From Citrobacter sp. MGH106 (GTDB lineage: Bacteria; Pseudomonadota; Gammaproteobacteria; Enterobacterales; Enterobacteriaceae): a stretch of 64,000 nt of DNA. The DNA is taken from the NCBI RefSeq assembly GCF_001037495.1, contig NZ_KQ089822.1, positions 744,001 to 808,000 of the forward strand, read 5' to 3'. The position numbers were made by a program, and so were the translations under genes. Positions 1 to 6,564 of the stretch are shown here, in pieces (positions within the stretch are counted from its first letter, which is position 1; every line of letters starts with the position of its first letter). The notes beneath the pieces were generated by a model. The model saw only the letters and a list, made by a program, of their open reading frames with translations, was not told where the DNA came from and did no database searches.

Positions 1-1
1 G

Positions 2-2065
2 CTTGCCGATATGCCGAGAGATGTGGATTACGCTTACACCCGCGCTAACGTTATCGACGGACGCTTTACCTATTCCAGCAGCACGACAAAAACGCGGTAT
101 ACCACCGCGCTGGTTTCCTGGTCTGATCCGGGTAACGCTTATGCGGATGCGATGGAGCCAGTATTTGAGCAGCCTCTGGTGGCCCGGTACGGATTTAATC
201 AGCTGGAAATGACAGCCATCGGTTGTACCCGTCAATCAGAAGCGAACCGAAAGGGGCGCTGGGGTATTCTCACCAACAATAAGGATCGTGTTGTTTCGTT
301 TGATGTTGGCCTGGACGGAAACATTCCGCAGCCGGGATACATCATCGCCGTGTCAGACGAGCTTCTGTCCGGCAAAGTTATGGGTGGCCGCATCAGTGCT
401 GTTAACGGTCGCGTGATAAAACTTGACCGCGTAGCTGATGCAGCAGCAGGCGATCGCCTTATTATCAATCTTCCCTCCGGTGCGTCACAGAGCAGGACTA
501 TTCAGGCGATTAATGGGGAATCAGTCACAGTCACCACGGCATACAGTGAGACACCACAGGCCGAAGCTGTATGGGTGGTTGAGTCAGATGAACTCTACGC
601 CCAGCAGTATCGAGTTGTCAGCGTCTCCGATAATGATGATGGCACTTTCTCTATTACCGGCGCATGGCATGACCCGGATAAATATGCCCGTATCGATACC
701 GGAGCCATCATTGACCAGCGGCCCGTGAGTGTAATCCCGCCTGGTAACCAGTCGCCGCCGGCTAACATTGTGATCAGCTCGTTTTCAGTGGTGCAGCAGA
801 ATATCAGCGTCGAAACCATGCGTGTGAGCTGGGACCAGGCGCAGAATGCTATCGCCTACGAGGCACAGTGGCGCCGCAATGATGGTAACTGGGTAAACGT
901 GCCGCGCAGCTCCACCACCTCATTTGATGTATCGGGTATTTATGCAGGGCGCTACCTCGTGCGTGTGCGTGCCATTAATGCCGCTGAAATTTCCTCTGGC
1001 TGGGGCTACTCCGAAGAGAAAACGCTGACGGGCAAGGTGGGAAATCCACCGAAACCTGTCGGCTTTGCGACAACGCCGATCAACTGGGGGATTCGCCTGA
1101 ACTGGGGATTCCCGGCTAACACCGGGGATACGCTGAAAACGGAAATTCAGTACACCGCGAACAGTGATTTCTCTAATCCTCTTTTGCTGTCGGATGTGCC
1201 TTATCCGTCAGCCGAATACACCCAACTGGGACTGAAGGCGGGACAGGAGTTCTGGTACCGCGCGCAGCTGGTTGACAGAACGGGTAATGAATCAGGCTGG
1301 ACCGACTGGGTTCGTGGTGTATCCAACGCGAATGCTGACGACTACCTGGGCGATATTGCTGATGACTTCCTGACGTCTGCAGACGGTGACCGCCTGACAG
1401 GCGACATTGATACCAACCTCGAAGCCGCATTGCAGAACGCGCTGGCCAACCATGCAACCGTGGAACATCAGTGGGCGCAGTACGGCGAGGTACGCGCGGA
1501 TATTCTGGTGGTTAAAACGACCATTGCGCAGGTCGATAAGGCCATGGCTGAAATGTCGACGCAGGTGCAGGCGCAGTTCAATAATGTAACTGCCGCACTG
1601 GAGGACAAGCTTACTGCCGTGGTTGATGCTACCGGAGCCTCTGCGATTTACACCCTTAAAACCGGGGTCCGGATTAACGGTGTGATGTATAACGCCGGGA
1701 TGTCGATTGCAGTGCTGGCCGAAGCGGGTAAACCGGTAGTCACTCGTGTCGGATTTAACGCCAATCAGTTCGTCCTGATGAGTGGCAGCGGTGATACGCA
1801 ATATTCACCCTTTGCTGTTGTTAATGGTCAGGTTTTTATCAGCGATGCGTTTATTCAGAATGGAAGTATAACAAGCGCCAAAATTGCTAACGCCGCAATC
1901 AACAATGCGAAAATCTCAGGTTCTATCTGGTCAGAAGGTTACAAAGTTGCAAATCAGGGGGGGTGGTGTCTTTCTAAAGCCGACAACAATCTTTCCTTTA
2001 CAGGGCCGGAAGGTCGTTTGTTTGTGCAGATTGGTAAACTAACAGGGGTGGCTCCCAATGTCTGA
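2..2065 (+). CDS. Phage tail tip / host specificity protein J, C-terminal part
   Basis: The reading frame is open from the window edge, so the start lies upstream. About 687 residues are visible, against roughly 1100 or more for lambda-type J proteins. J forms the tail tip and contacts the host receptor. The visible part begins in the conserved core (motif RFTYSSSTTKTRYTT). It continues through two fibronectin-III-like segments at about residues 250-440 (for example IAYEAQWRRNDGNW and LNWGFPANTGDTLKTEIQY). A helical/coiled region follows at about 450-550, then a segment resembling the DUF1983 C-terminal domain of J. Glycine- and aromatic-rich sequence lies at the very end. The next gene starts inside its last codons (8-nt overlap), as in a packed tail operon. 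The family call is firm; receptor specificity cannot be read from the sequence. Confidence 0.9.
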   Translation, partial: LADMPRDVDYAYTRANVIDGRFTYSSSTTKTRYTTALVSWSDPGNAYADAMEPVFEQPLVARYGFNQLEMTAIGCTRQSEANRKGRWGILTNNKDRVVSFDVGLDGNIPQPGYIIAVSDELLSGKVMGGRISAVNGRVIKLDRVADAAAGDRLIINLPSGASQSRTIQAINGESVTVTTAYSETPQAEAVWVVESDELYAQQYRVVSVSDNDDGTFSITGAWHDPDKYARIDTGAIIDQRPVSVIPPGNQSPPANIVISSFSVVQQNISVETMRVSWDQAQNAIAYEAQWRRNDGNWVNVPRSSTTSFDVSGIYAGRYLVRVRAINAAEISSGWGYSEEKTLTGKVGNPPKPVGFATTPINWGIRLNWGFPANTGDTLKTEIQYTANSDFSNPLLLSDVPYPSAEYTQLGLKAGQEFWYRAQLVDRTGNESGWTDWVRGVSNANADDYLGDIADDFLTSADGDRLTGDIDTNLEAALQNALANHATVEHQWAQYGEVRADILVVKTTIAQVDKAMAEMSTQVQAQFNNVTAALEDKLTAVVDATGASAIYTLKTGVRINGVMYNAGMSIAVLAEAGKPVVTRVGFNANQFVLMSGSGDTQYSPFAVVNGQVFISDAFIQNGSITSAKIANAAINNAKISGSIWSEGYKVANQGGWCLSKADNNLSFTGPEGRLFVQIGKLTGVAPNV

Positions 2066-2375
2066 TTTTGGATTTGCTTCATGGGACGCTAACGGCGTCC
2101 CGAATAACTATGGCATTAAACCTGTAACCGTGGTGGGCATCATCGATCTTGCTTTAGGTCAGAAAACGGGAAGCTACCAGTTCAACCTCGAGCCCGGTTT
2201 AAAGGTCGGTTTTGCGGTTGGTACTCTGGAGGATAAAGGGACAATAAGTTACACAGATAAAAGAAATATTATTGCATCTGGAAACACCATAACAATACAG
2301 CCTTCAGGTAGTGATGGGATTAATGATTACCCGGCAGTCAAAGTGCAGTTAATCGTTTTTGCGGAGACTGCGTAG
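2058..2375 (+). CDS. Small tail-associated prophage protein, function unknown
   Basis: A 105-aa protein whose ATG overlaps the end of the J gene by 8 nt, with a purine-rich GGGGTGG upstream. It abuts the next gene exactly: TAG is followed directly by ATG. The sequence is beta-rich and soluble, with no signal peptide or membrane segment. It opens with a short phrase (FGFASWDANGVPNNYGIKP) of the kind seen in small proteins encoded just after J in enterobacterial lambdoid prophages. I infer translational coupling with J and a role in the tail tip or fibre. I do not recognise a named family. Confidence 0.65.
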   Translation: MSDFGFASWDANGVPNNYGIKPVTVVGIIDLALGQKTGSYQFNLEPGLKVGFAVGTLEDKGTISYTDKRNIIASGNTITIQPSGSDGINDYPAVKVQLIVFAETA

Positions 2376-3050
2376 ATGGCTAAATATGGCGCATTGATTT
2401 CATTACCTAACGGGAACCCTTTTATCACGCCTGATTCCACACCAATGACGCTTTACCGAAAAGTAACGGTAAACTCAACTTTTGGGGGGAGCTTTAATAG
2501 TGCTTCGGTGTCAGTGACCATCGACGGTCAGAAGGGGGGAATTGTATTTGCAAGAACCAGCACCCCAGCGAAAATATCAGCTTCAAAAAGTGGCAACACG
2601 TTCAGTGTTGATGCGTCTAATTACAGAGGTTCGGCTTTCGTTCTGGAGGCGTATTTTTTTGCCATATATCCGCTTACTCTTCCGGCCTGGGGAGTGGCTA
2701 TATGGGATACCGAAGGGACATTGGTACTTACGAATGAGTCTCGGGTATTAAGCGACCTTACAACTATAGGCTCACCCGGCGCTGTAACGGGTGGGCTGAA
2801 CATCGACGCAAACATGTCGGGTAAATGGGCTGTAAATCCGATAGGGCTGGGGTCTGTTCTTCTGCATGCTGGTTCAGCGCCTGGTGGGCAGCCAATCATT
2901 CAGCCTGTTGATGTAGGAACGGGTTGCTTCAATGAAGGTGCGGGAACAAGAATAAAAGGACTTTCATCAACATCAGCAAGCGGATCTTCAATCGGTACGA
3001 CAAATAGCGGTATTGTGATAACGGCGATTAATACAGCGGTATATGATTAA
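2376..3050 (+). CDS. Tail-associated prophage protein, function unknown
   Basis: A 224-aa protein starting directly after the stop codon of the preceding gene. It opens with YGALISLPNGNPFITPDSTPM and is rich in Ser, Thr, Gly and Asn, giving a beta-structure composition typical of virion proteins. No membrane segment is evident. Its position between J and cor suggests a tail-tip or fibre accessory protein. The last of the co-directional J cluster, it is followed by about 100 bp of AT-rich DNA that probably carries the cor promoter. I do not recognise a named family with confidence. Confidence 0.6.
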   Translation: MAKYGALISLPNGNPFITPDSTPMTLYRKVTVNSTFGGSFNSASVSVTIDGQKGGIVFARTSTPAKISASKSGNTFSVDASNYRGSAFVLEAYFFAIYPLTLPAWGVAIWDTEGTLVLTNESRVLSDLTTIGSPGAVTGGLNIDANMSGKWAVNPIGLGSVLLHAGSAPGGQPIIQPVDVGTGCFNEGAGTRIKGLSSTSASGSSIGTTNSGIVITAINTAVYD

Positions 3051-3052
3051 AC

Positions 3053-3078
3053 CGATCGATTTAAACGATCAATTTAAG
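3053..3078 (+). repeat. 13-bp tandem repeat upstream of cor
   Basis: Two adjacent near-identical 13-mers (CGATCGATTTAAA then CGATCAATTTAAG; 11 of 13 bases match) lie just after the upstream stop codon, in a very AT-rich gap before cor. They could be a tandem operator or a curved DNA element for the cor promoter. No function is proven. Confidence 0.5.
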
Positions 3079-3158
3079 AATATTGATCTATTAAAACTAT
3101 TTTTATTATTCGATGCCATTGGTTATTTTTTGTTTAAATAATTAACTCTGGTGTCGAA

Positions 3159-3398
3159 ATGAAAAATATAATTATTCCAGTTATTGCCAGTCTGGTGCTT
3201 TCCGCATGTTCAGGACCTGTTCTGGAGAAACAGAAACCTGTTTGTCAGGCTGAGTTAGTGGCTGGTGGACTACCCCAGTCAGTGCAGATTTACGGTGTGC
3301 GAAAAATTGCTAATCAGACTGAGTACAGGGCCGGTTATCCCTTTAACTGGCGATGGGTGAATAAAAATAACTTCACCCATTCGAATTGCTCTCAATGA
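3159..3398 (+). CDS. cor: Phage exclusion lipoprotein Cor
   Basis: A 79-aa protein with a lipoprotein signal: MKNIIIPVIASLVLSAC, with the lipobox LSAC and lipidated Cys17 followed by Ser, which favours outer-membrane sorting. The mature part (QIYGVRKIANQTEYRAGYPF) closely resembles the Cor proteins of phages phi80, N15 and HK022 as I remember them. In those phages Cor is made from the prophage and blocks the siderophore receptor FhuA, protecting the lysogen from FhuA-dependent phages. The position just after the tail-tip genes and before the tail fibre matches that of cor in those phages. It stands alone, with its own AT-rich upstream region and a strong terminator after it, so it probably is expressed in the lysogen independently of late genes. 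Confidence 0.85.
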   Translation: MKNIIIPVIASLVLSACSGPVLEKQKPVCQAELVAGGLPQSVQIYGVRKIANQTEYRAGYPFNWRWVNKNNFTHSNCSQ

Positions 3399-3406
3399 AA
3401 TACCAA

Positions 3407-3433
3407 AAATAACCCGCTCCGGCGGGTTTTTTA
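3407..3433 (+). terminator. Intrinsic terminator after cor
   Basis: A stem AACCCGC / GCGGGTT with loop TCCG is followed by a run of T. It separates cor from the tail-fibre gene, supporting independent expression of cor. Confidence 0.85.
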
Positions 3434-3456
3434 TTATCTGAATTCAGGAGATATCC

Positions 3457-4683
3457 ATGTCAGCAGGAACTTTAACCCTGACGCATAACTCTGATGCGGT
3501 CGCTGGCAGCGGGACCGCGTTTACTACTGAGGTGGCGGCCGGAGATTTTATTGTTGTCACTGTCGGTGGTGTTCCTTATACGCTCCCGGTTAAATCAGTG
3601 GAAAGCGGTACAGCATTGACGCTGGTAAGTAATTTCACCGGGCCAACACAATCTGGTGCCGCCTGGTCAGCCGTTCCCCGCGTGGCGCTGAATATGGTTA
3701 CCGCGGCGCTGGTGGCCCAGAGTGCTGAGGCACTTCGCGGACTGAACTACGACAAGCAGAACTGGCAGCAGTTTTTCACTGCTGACGGTGATGTAACCAT
3801 TAAGCTTCCAGATACCAGTCAGACTACGGGCCCATCTGCGAAAAAGTTGATCAATAGTGTGGCCGATAAAGCAGATAAGGTTGATGGTGTTGTTCCTAAA
3901 GAGCAGGGCGGTACCGGACTTTCTCAACCATTTGGCGATAAAGAGGGACAGTTTTGTCAGGGCAGCGATTCGCGCCTGAACACCATAAATGGTAAAACCG
4001 GAGGTCAAATTAATAGTGGTGTGAATCTGGCATGGGGAACGGATGGCGTTTTCTCTCACTCTCTGGGGTTTGATGTAATCCCCGGGCAGGAAGCGGCCAG
4101 ACTCCGTGGGTCACGTGCTGATTTCACCGATGGTACTAATCGTGTGATCCTGAACCTTGATTCCGTTGGGAACAGGCGTACCGTGTTTTACGCTAACGGA
4201 GGCATTTTATGCCAGCCCGGTATTTATGGTGGTCCGCAAATGTACTCAACCTTCCTTAATTTCGTTGGCGGGCCTGTAGATTTGTGGGTTGATAATTCGC
4301 GAATGGGGGCACTCCAGCTAACAACCACATCCGACAGACATCTTAAAAAAGAAATAAAATATCTCTCGGATAAAAACGTGATGGGTGAGTTGTCCGCATC
4401 TGCCACAGCACTGAATGAAGTTATGGAATGGAAGCCCGCGACGTTCAGGTTTAAGAAGCGAGGTATTATTCCTGAGAGCGAAACGAAGCTTGGATTTATC
4501 GCAAATGACCTGGTGGTGACGTCCCCGGAGTGTGTGAAGGGAAAAGGTCTGGAAGATGGATATGATGAGAATGATACTACCGACGCATATTCTCTGGATG
4601 AGACAGCAATGATTGCCAAACTGACGTTATCAATTCAGGCATTACAGAAACAAATTACTGAACTTCAGAACAGCAGTGTGTGA
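3457..4683 (+). CDS. Prophage tail fibre with C-terminal S74 intramolecular chaperone
   Basis: A 408-aa protein with a good ribosome site (CAGGAG) before the ATG. The N-terminal part (about 1-110) is a beta-rich virion attachment region. The middle contains the GGTG motif common in fibre shafts (KEQGGTGLSQPFGDK). From about residue 290 the sequence TSDRHLKKEIKYL marks a Peptidase_S74 (endosialidase-type) chaperone domain, including the SDRHLK motif whose serine performs self-cleavage in the family. The C-terminus is a coiled-coil-like helix (AKLTLSIQALQKQITELQ). The domain drives trimer folding and is then released. It is separated from J by cor and its terminator, so it is likely transcribed as part of the late region or from its own promoter. 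It probably recognises a surface polysaccharide or protein. Confidence 0.88.
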   Translation: MSAGTLTLTHNSDAVAGSGTAFTTEVAAGDFIVVTVGGVPYTLPVKSVESGTALTLVSNFTGPTQSGAAWSAVPRVALNMVTAALVAQSAEALRGLNYDKQNWQQFFTADGDVTIKLPDTSQTTGPSAKKLINSVADKADKVDGVVPKEQGGTGLSQPFGDKEGQFCQGSDSRLNTINGKTGGQINSGVNLAWGTDGVFSHSLGFDVIPGQEAARLRGSRADFTDGTNRVILNLDSVGNRRTVFYANGGILCQPGIYGGPQMYSTFLNFVGGPVDLWVDNSRMGALQLTTTSDRHLKKEIKYLSDKNVMGELSASATALNEVMEWKPATFRFKKRGIIPESETKLGFIANDLVVTSPECVKGKGLEDGYDENDTTDAYSLDETAMIAKLTLSIQALQKQITELQNSSV

Positions 4684-4706
4684 TGCCTTTCTTGTGATAT
4701 GAATTG

Positions 4707-4799
4707 CCGCAGTCACGTCGTATGCAAGAACGTAACTGCGGCCGACTGGTTACCTTACAATATAGCGAGTATTGGGTGGTTCCCAGTCGCATCGGATTG
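4707..4799. repeat. Two inverted repeats between the tail fibre and dinI-like genes
   Basis: A first stem pairs 4707-4718 with 4730-4741 (CCGCAGTCACGT against ACGTAACTGCGG; 11 of 12 bases pair). A second pairs 4743-4749 with 4793-4799 (CGACTGG / CCAGTCG). Two convergent genes end here, so the hairpins may act as a bidirectional terminator. Neither has a clear T-tract. The rest of the 145-bp gap is unremarkable. Confidence 0.5.
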
Positions 4800-4828
4800 T
4801 ACCTGTGCAATATGACGGTTCAAGGCAT

Positions 4829-5071
4829 TTAATCTGAAACCAGCCACATATCAGACTCTTCAAACATTTCCTGAACAGTACGGCTTATCTGTTCCTTCTC
4901 ATGCTTGCTGGCGTCGGTATTGATCGCCGGCAGTGTCATCATCGGTTTAACCCGAACATCAGCATCAGGGAAGATACGGTGAACCCTCCTGGTCAACTCG
5001 CCCAGAATGATATCTTTTGCACCGGGCAGACCATCAAAATTCCTTTTGTCATAAACGAGTTCCACGAACAT
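4829..5071 (-). CDS. DinI-like family protein (SOS modulator)
   Basis: An 80-aa protein close in length to E. coli DinI (81 aa), with the family pattern: hydrophobic N-terminal beta strand (MFVELVYDKRN), helix, basic beta strand (DADVRVKPM), and an acidic C-terminal helix (VQEMFEESDMWLVSD). DinI binds RecA filaments and tunes LexA and UmuD cleavage. The AAAGGAG ribosome site is well placed. Two LexA boxes lie immediately upstream, shared with the divergent genes at 5150 and 5392, so expression is expected to be SOS-induced. Copies like this are common near the right end of lambdoid prophages. Whether this one stabilises or inhibits RecA is unknown. Confidence 0.82.
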   Translation of the reverse strand: MFVELVYDKRNFDGLPGAKDIILGELTRRVHRIFPDADVRVKPMMTLPAINTDASKHEKEQISRTVQEMFEESDMWLVSD

Positions 5072-5086
5072 TGCTTATTGCTCCTT

Positions 5087-5130
5087 TACTGGATGGATAT
5101 ACAGTATTTATACTGTGTTTTTATGCAGTA
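5087..5130. promoter_or_regulatory. Two LexA boxes in the divergent dinI-like / 79-aa gene promoter
   Basis: Both sites have the full TACTG-N10-CAGTA form. Box 1 is 5087-5106 (TACTGGATGGATATACAGTA) and box 2 is 5111-5130 (TACTGTGTTTTTATGCAGTA), separated by 4 bp. They sit between the dinI-like start at 5071 and the start at 5150, so one operator pair can control both directions. Confidence 0.85.
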
Positions 5131-5149
5131 TTCAAGAGAGGGCGTGATG

Positions 5150-5389
5150 ATGCCACGACGCAGCGATATTGAAATAGCCTGGTATGCTTCGATACAGCAG
5201 GAACCAAATGGCCGGAAGACCGTAACCACGCAACGGTTTGTCCAGGAACTGAGCAAGGTTAACTGGAACTGGACGATGAAGCAGGCCAACGAATGGATCG
5301 AGTGGTATGTGACAACATTCCGCGATGTATCAACGCAGGAAGGCGAGAACCGTACCTTTCAGCTGTTCAATCCAAACGGAGGTCTATAG
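5150..5389 (+). CDS. Small SOS-controlled prophage protein, function unknown
   Basis: A 79-aa protein starting MPRRSDIEIAWY. I chose the ATG at 5150 because GAGAGG lies 7 nt upstream. An alternative ATG at 5147 is possible, and the ATG at 5123 lies inside a LexA box and is unlikely. The protein is rich in Trp, Gln and Asn (NWNWTMKQANEWIEWY) and has no membrane segment. It is two nucleotides upstream of the UmuD'-like gene, and that gene's ribosome site lies within its last codons, so the two are very probably co-translated under LexA. I do not recognise a family. Its fixed pairing with an SOS mutagenesis-type protein suggests an SOS or anti-repressor accessory role, which is inference. Confidence 0.7.
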   Translation: MPRRSDIEIAWYASIQQEPNGRKTVTTQRFVQELSKVNWNWTMKQANEWIEWYVTTFRDVSTQEGENRTFQLFNPNGGL

Positions 5390-5391
5390 CC

Positions 5392-5781
5392 ATGGGCTTT
5401 CCTTCACCTGCGGCAGATTACGTTGAAACAAGGATTTCCCTTGATCAGCAGCTTATCAGTCAGCCCGCAGCGACTTACTTCATGCGTGCATCACGTTCAC
5501 ATTTCAGGGAAGGGATAATCCAGGGGGCGCTGCTTGTTGTTGATGCGTCACTTTCTCCCTGTGATGGCTCGCTGCTGATATGCGCGATAGACGGGGAATT
5601 CAGGATCAAGCGATATCGGACTCATCCTCAGCCCCACCTGGTTAATCTGGATAACGGGAGAAGGGAGGCGCTGCCAGCAGATGATGATGGTTACAGTTCT
5701 GCGCCCGCTATATTCGGGGTGATCACGTACATCATTAATGATGCCAGGAAAGCGGAATTTGATGATTGCCCGGTGATGTGA
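5392..5781 (+). CDS. UmuD'-like (HumD-type) S24-family protein
   Basis: A 129-aa protein starting MGFPSPAADYVETRI, which aligns with E. coli UmuD from Gly25 onward. Residue 25 is the first residue of UmuD' after RecA-stimulated cleavage at Cys24-Gly25. The 24-residue N-terminal arm is therefore absent from the gene, and the product is already in the UmuD' form, as known for HumD of phage P1. The likely catalytic Ser is Ser36 (UmuD Ser60) with a one-residue gap nearby, and Lys73 aligns with UmuD Lys97 (DGEFRIK against DGEFTVK). The ribosome site ACGGAGG lies 9 nt before the ATG. No umuC follows, so the protein would have to pair with a host UmuC. Expression should follow the LexA boxes at 5087-5130. 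The function is inferred from the family; mutagenesis itself is not shown. Confidence 0.82.
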   Translation: MGFPSPAADYVETRISLDQQLISQPAATYFMRASRSHFREGIIQGALLVVDASLSPCDGSLLICAIDGEFRIKRYRTHPQPHLVNLDNGRREALPADDDGYSSAPAIFGVITYIINDARKAEFDDCPVM

Positions 5782-5828
5782 GCACATCACTGTTAAGTGA
5801 AGTATGAAGTGGGGTTACGTGGTTTAGG

Positions 5829-5945
5829 TTAATTATCATTTCTGTCTGGATTGTTAGACAAACCAACCCCTACTTTTACCGCAGCGAACAACATGATGCA
5901 CAGAGTGGTAATCACGGCAAATACCAATGAGAGACTAGTAATCAT
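5829..5945 (-). CDS. Possible 38-aa single-pass membrane protein at the prophage end
   Basis: A short frame on the minus strand with a hydrophobic N-terminal segment (MITSLSLVFAVITTLCIMLF) and a polar, charged tail ending SNNPDRNDN. It reads as one membrane helix with an outside or cytoplasmic tail. A weak AAGAAG lies upstream of the ATG. It is convergent with the UmuD'-like gene. Many short membrane proteins of this kind occur near phage attachment sites. The coding case rests on composition and layout only; I do not recognise the family. Confidence 0.45.
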   Translation of the reverse strand: MITSLSLVFAVITTLCIMLFAAVKVGVGLSNNPDRNDN

Positions 5946-6129
5946 AGGGCTTCTTAATGTCAGATGAATGCTATTGTCAGACAACTGTATAGGGAAAAGG
6001 TTCCTGGCAATTATCGTGCTTGCTACTCAAGAGGATATTACAATCCGATAGATCGTAGTTGGCTGGTGATCTGTCGATAGTTTCACCCCAATAATTCCCC
6101 GGAGTTTCCCCGTACAGAAAACAGGCATA

Positions 6130-6157
6130 AAAAAACCAGCCGTAACAGGCTGGTTCT
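6130..6157 (-). terminator. Intrinsic terminator downstream of the tRNA-Pro fragment
   Basis: Stem AACCAGCC / GGCTGGTT with a 6-nt loop; on the minus strand it is followed by seven T. It lies just beyond the CCA end of the tRNA fragment. From memory it resembles the natural terminator of proL, so it may have travelled with the tRNA 3' end. It would also stop transcripts from the 108-aa gene at 6215-6541. Confidence 0.75.
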
Positions 6158-6168
6158 TAGAGGATTTT

Positions 6169-6214
6169 TGGTCGGCACGAGAGGATTTGAACCTCCGACC
6201 CCCGACACCCCATG
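6169..6214 (-). pseudogene. 3' fragment of tRNA-Pro (GGG, proL-like), probable phage att core
   Basis: Read on the minus strand, the sequence runs from the anticodon (CATGGGGTG, anticodon GGG) through the T-arm (GGTTCAAATCC) to the acceptor and CCA (CTCGTGCCGACCA). It matches the 3' part of enterobacterial proL as I recall it. The 5' half (D-arm and acceptor 5' strand) is missing: upstream of the anticodon loop the sequence diverges into the 3' end of the 108-aa gene, so this cannot make a tRNA. A tRNA 3' half running from anticodon loop to CCA is a classic tyrosine-integrase crossover segment. It most likely is one hybrid att site (attL/attR) of the prophage or of an earlier element. Confidence 0.75.
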
Positions 6215-6541
6215 TTAGTGCGTTCCATCCTCAAGAGCTAAACGGCGGCAGAGGGTATCGTAAAAACTAATAATATCTTCAGTAACTTTCGAAATATCAA
6301 GCTCATCCATCTGGGCAACAGTTGCTTGAACTTTTCCTTCTTGTCCTGTCGGATCAACGCTGGTCAATGTATCACAAAGATTTTCGAATTTTTCACGGAG
6401 GTCTGCAGGGATGTCTTCTGAAGTTTTAATATGTCCAATGCTAAAAATATAGGCATTGGACAAACGTTCCTTAGTGCTGCCAGCTCCAGCTAGAGTGAGA
6501 ACTGCGATATGAAATTTTTCCCAAGCATAACTTAATGACAT
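6215..6541 (-). CDS. Hypothetical 108-aa protein between the tRNA fragment and ssrA
   Basis: The protein starts MSLSYAWEKFHIAVLTLAG; this ATG has a strong AAGGAGAAGG ribosome site, which I prefer over the upstream in-frame codon. It is acidic and helical, with no membrane segment or signal peptide. Its stop codon sits immediately next to the tRNA-Pro fragment, so its 3' end may have been set by recombination. It lies about 180 bp downstream of ssrA and after the ssrA terminator. I recognise no family or motif. It is probably a passenger of an element inserted at ssrA or at the tRNA fragment. Confidence 0.65.
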   Translation of the reverse strand: MSLSYAWEKFHIAVLTLAGAGSTKERLSNAYIFSIGHIKTSEDIPADLREKFENLCDTLTSVDPTGQEGKVQATVAQMDELDISKVTEDIISFYDTLCRRLALEDGTH

Positions 6542-6564
6542 AGCCTTCTCCTTTACCCTTTGCA

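Noticed and set aside
11..13. The ATG at 11 as the true start of the tail protein
   Set aside because: The frame is open to the window edge and the sequence at this point is mid-domain of protein J, so the gene begins upstream.
5123..5149. Earlier start for the 79-aa gene at 5123
   Set aside because: This ATG lies within LexA box 2, where transcription is controlled, and has no ribosome site; 5150 has GAGAGG at good spacing.
5494..5510. Loss of the catalytic serine in the UmuD'-like protein (His in its place)
   Set aside because: An ungapped alignment puts His37 at the Ser60 position, but allowing one deleted residue aligns Ser36 with Ser60 and also restores the following Gly and Ile matches. 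I treat the Ser as probably retained.
6169..6260. Complete tRNA-Pro gene
   Set aside because: Only the anticodon-to-CCA part matches. Upstream of the anticodon loop the sequence does not pair with the acceptor or form a D-arm.
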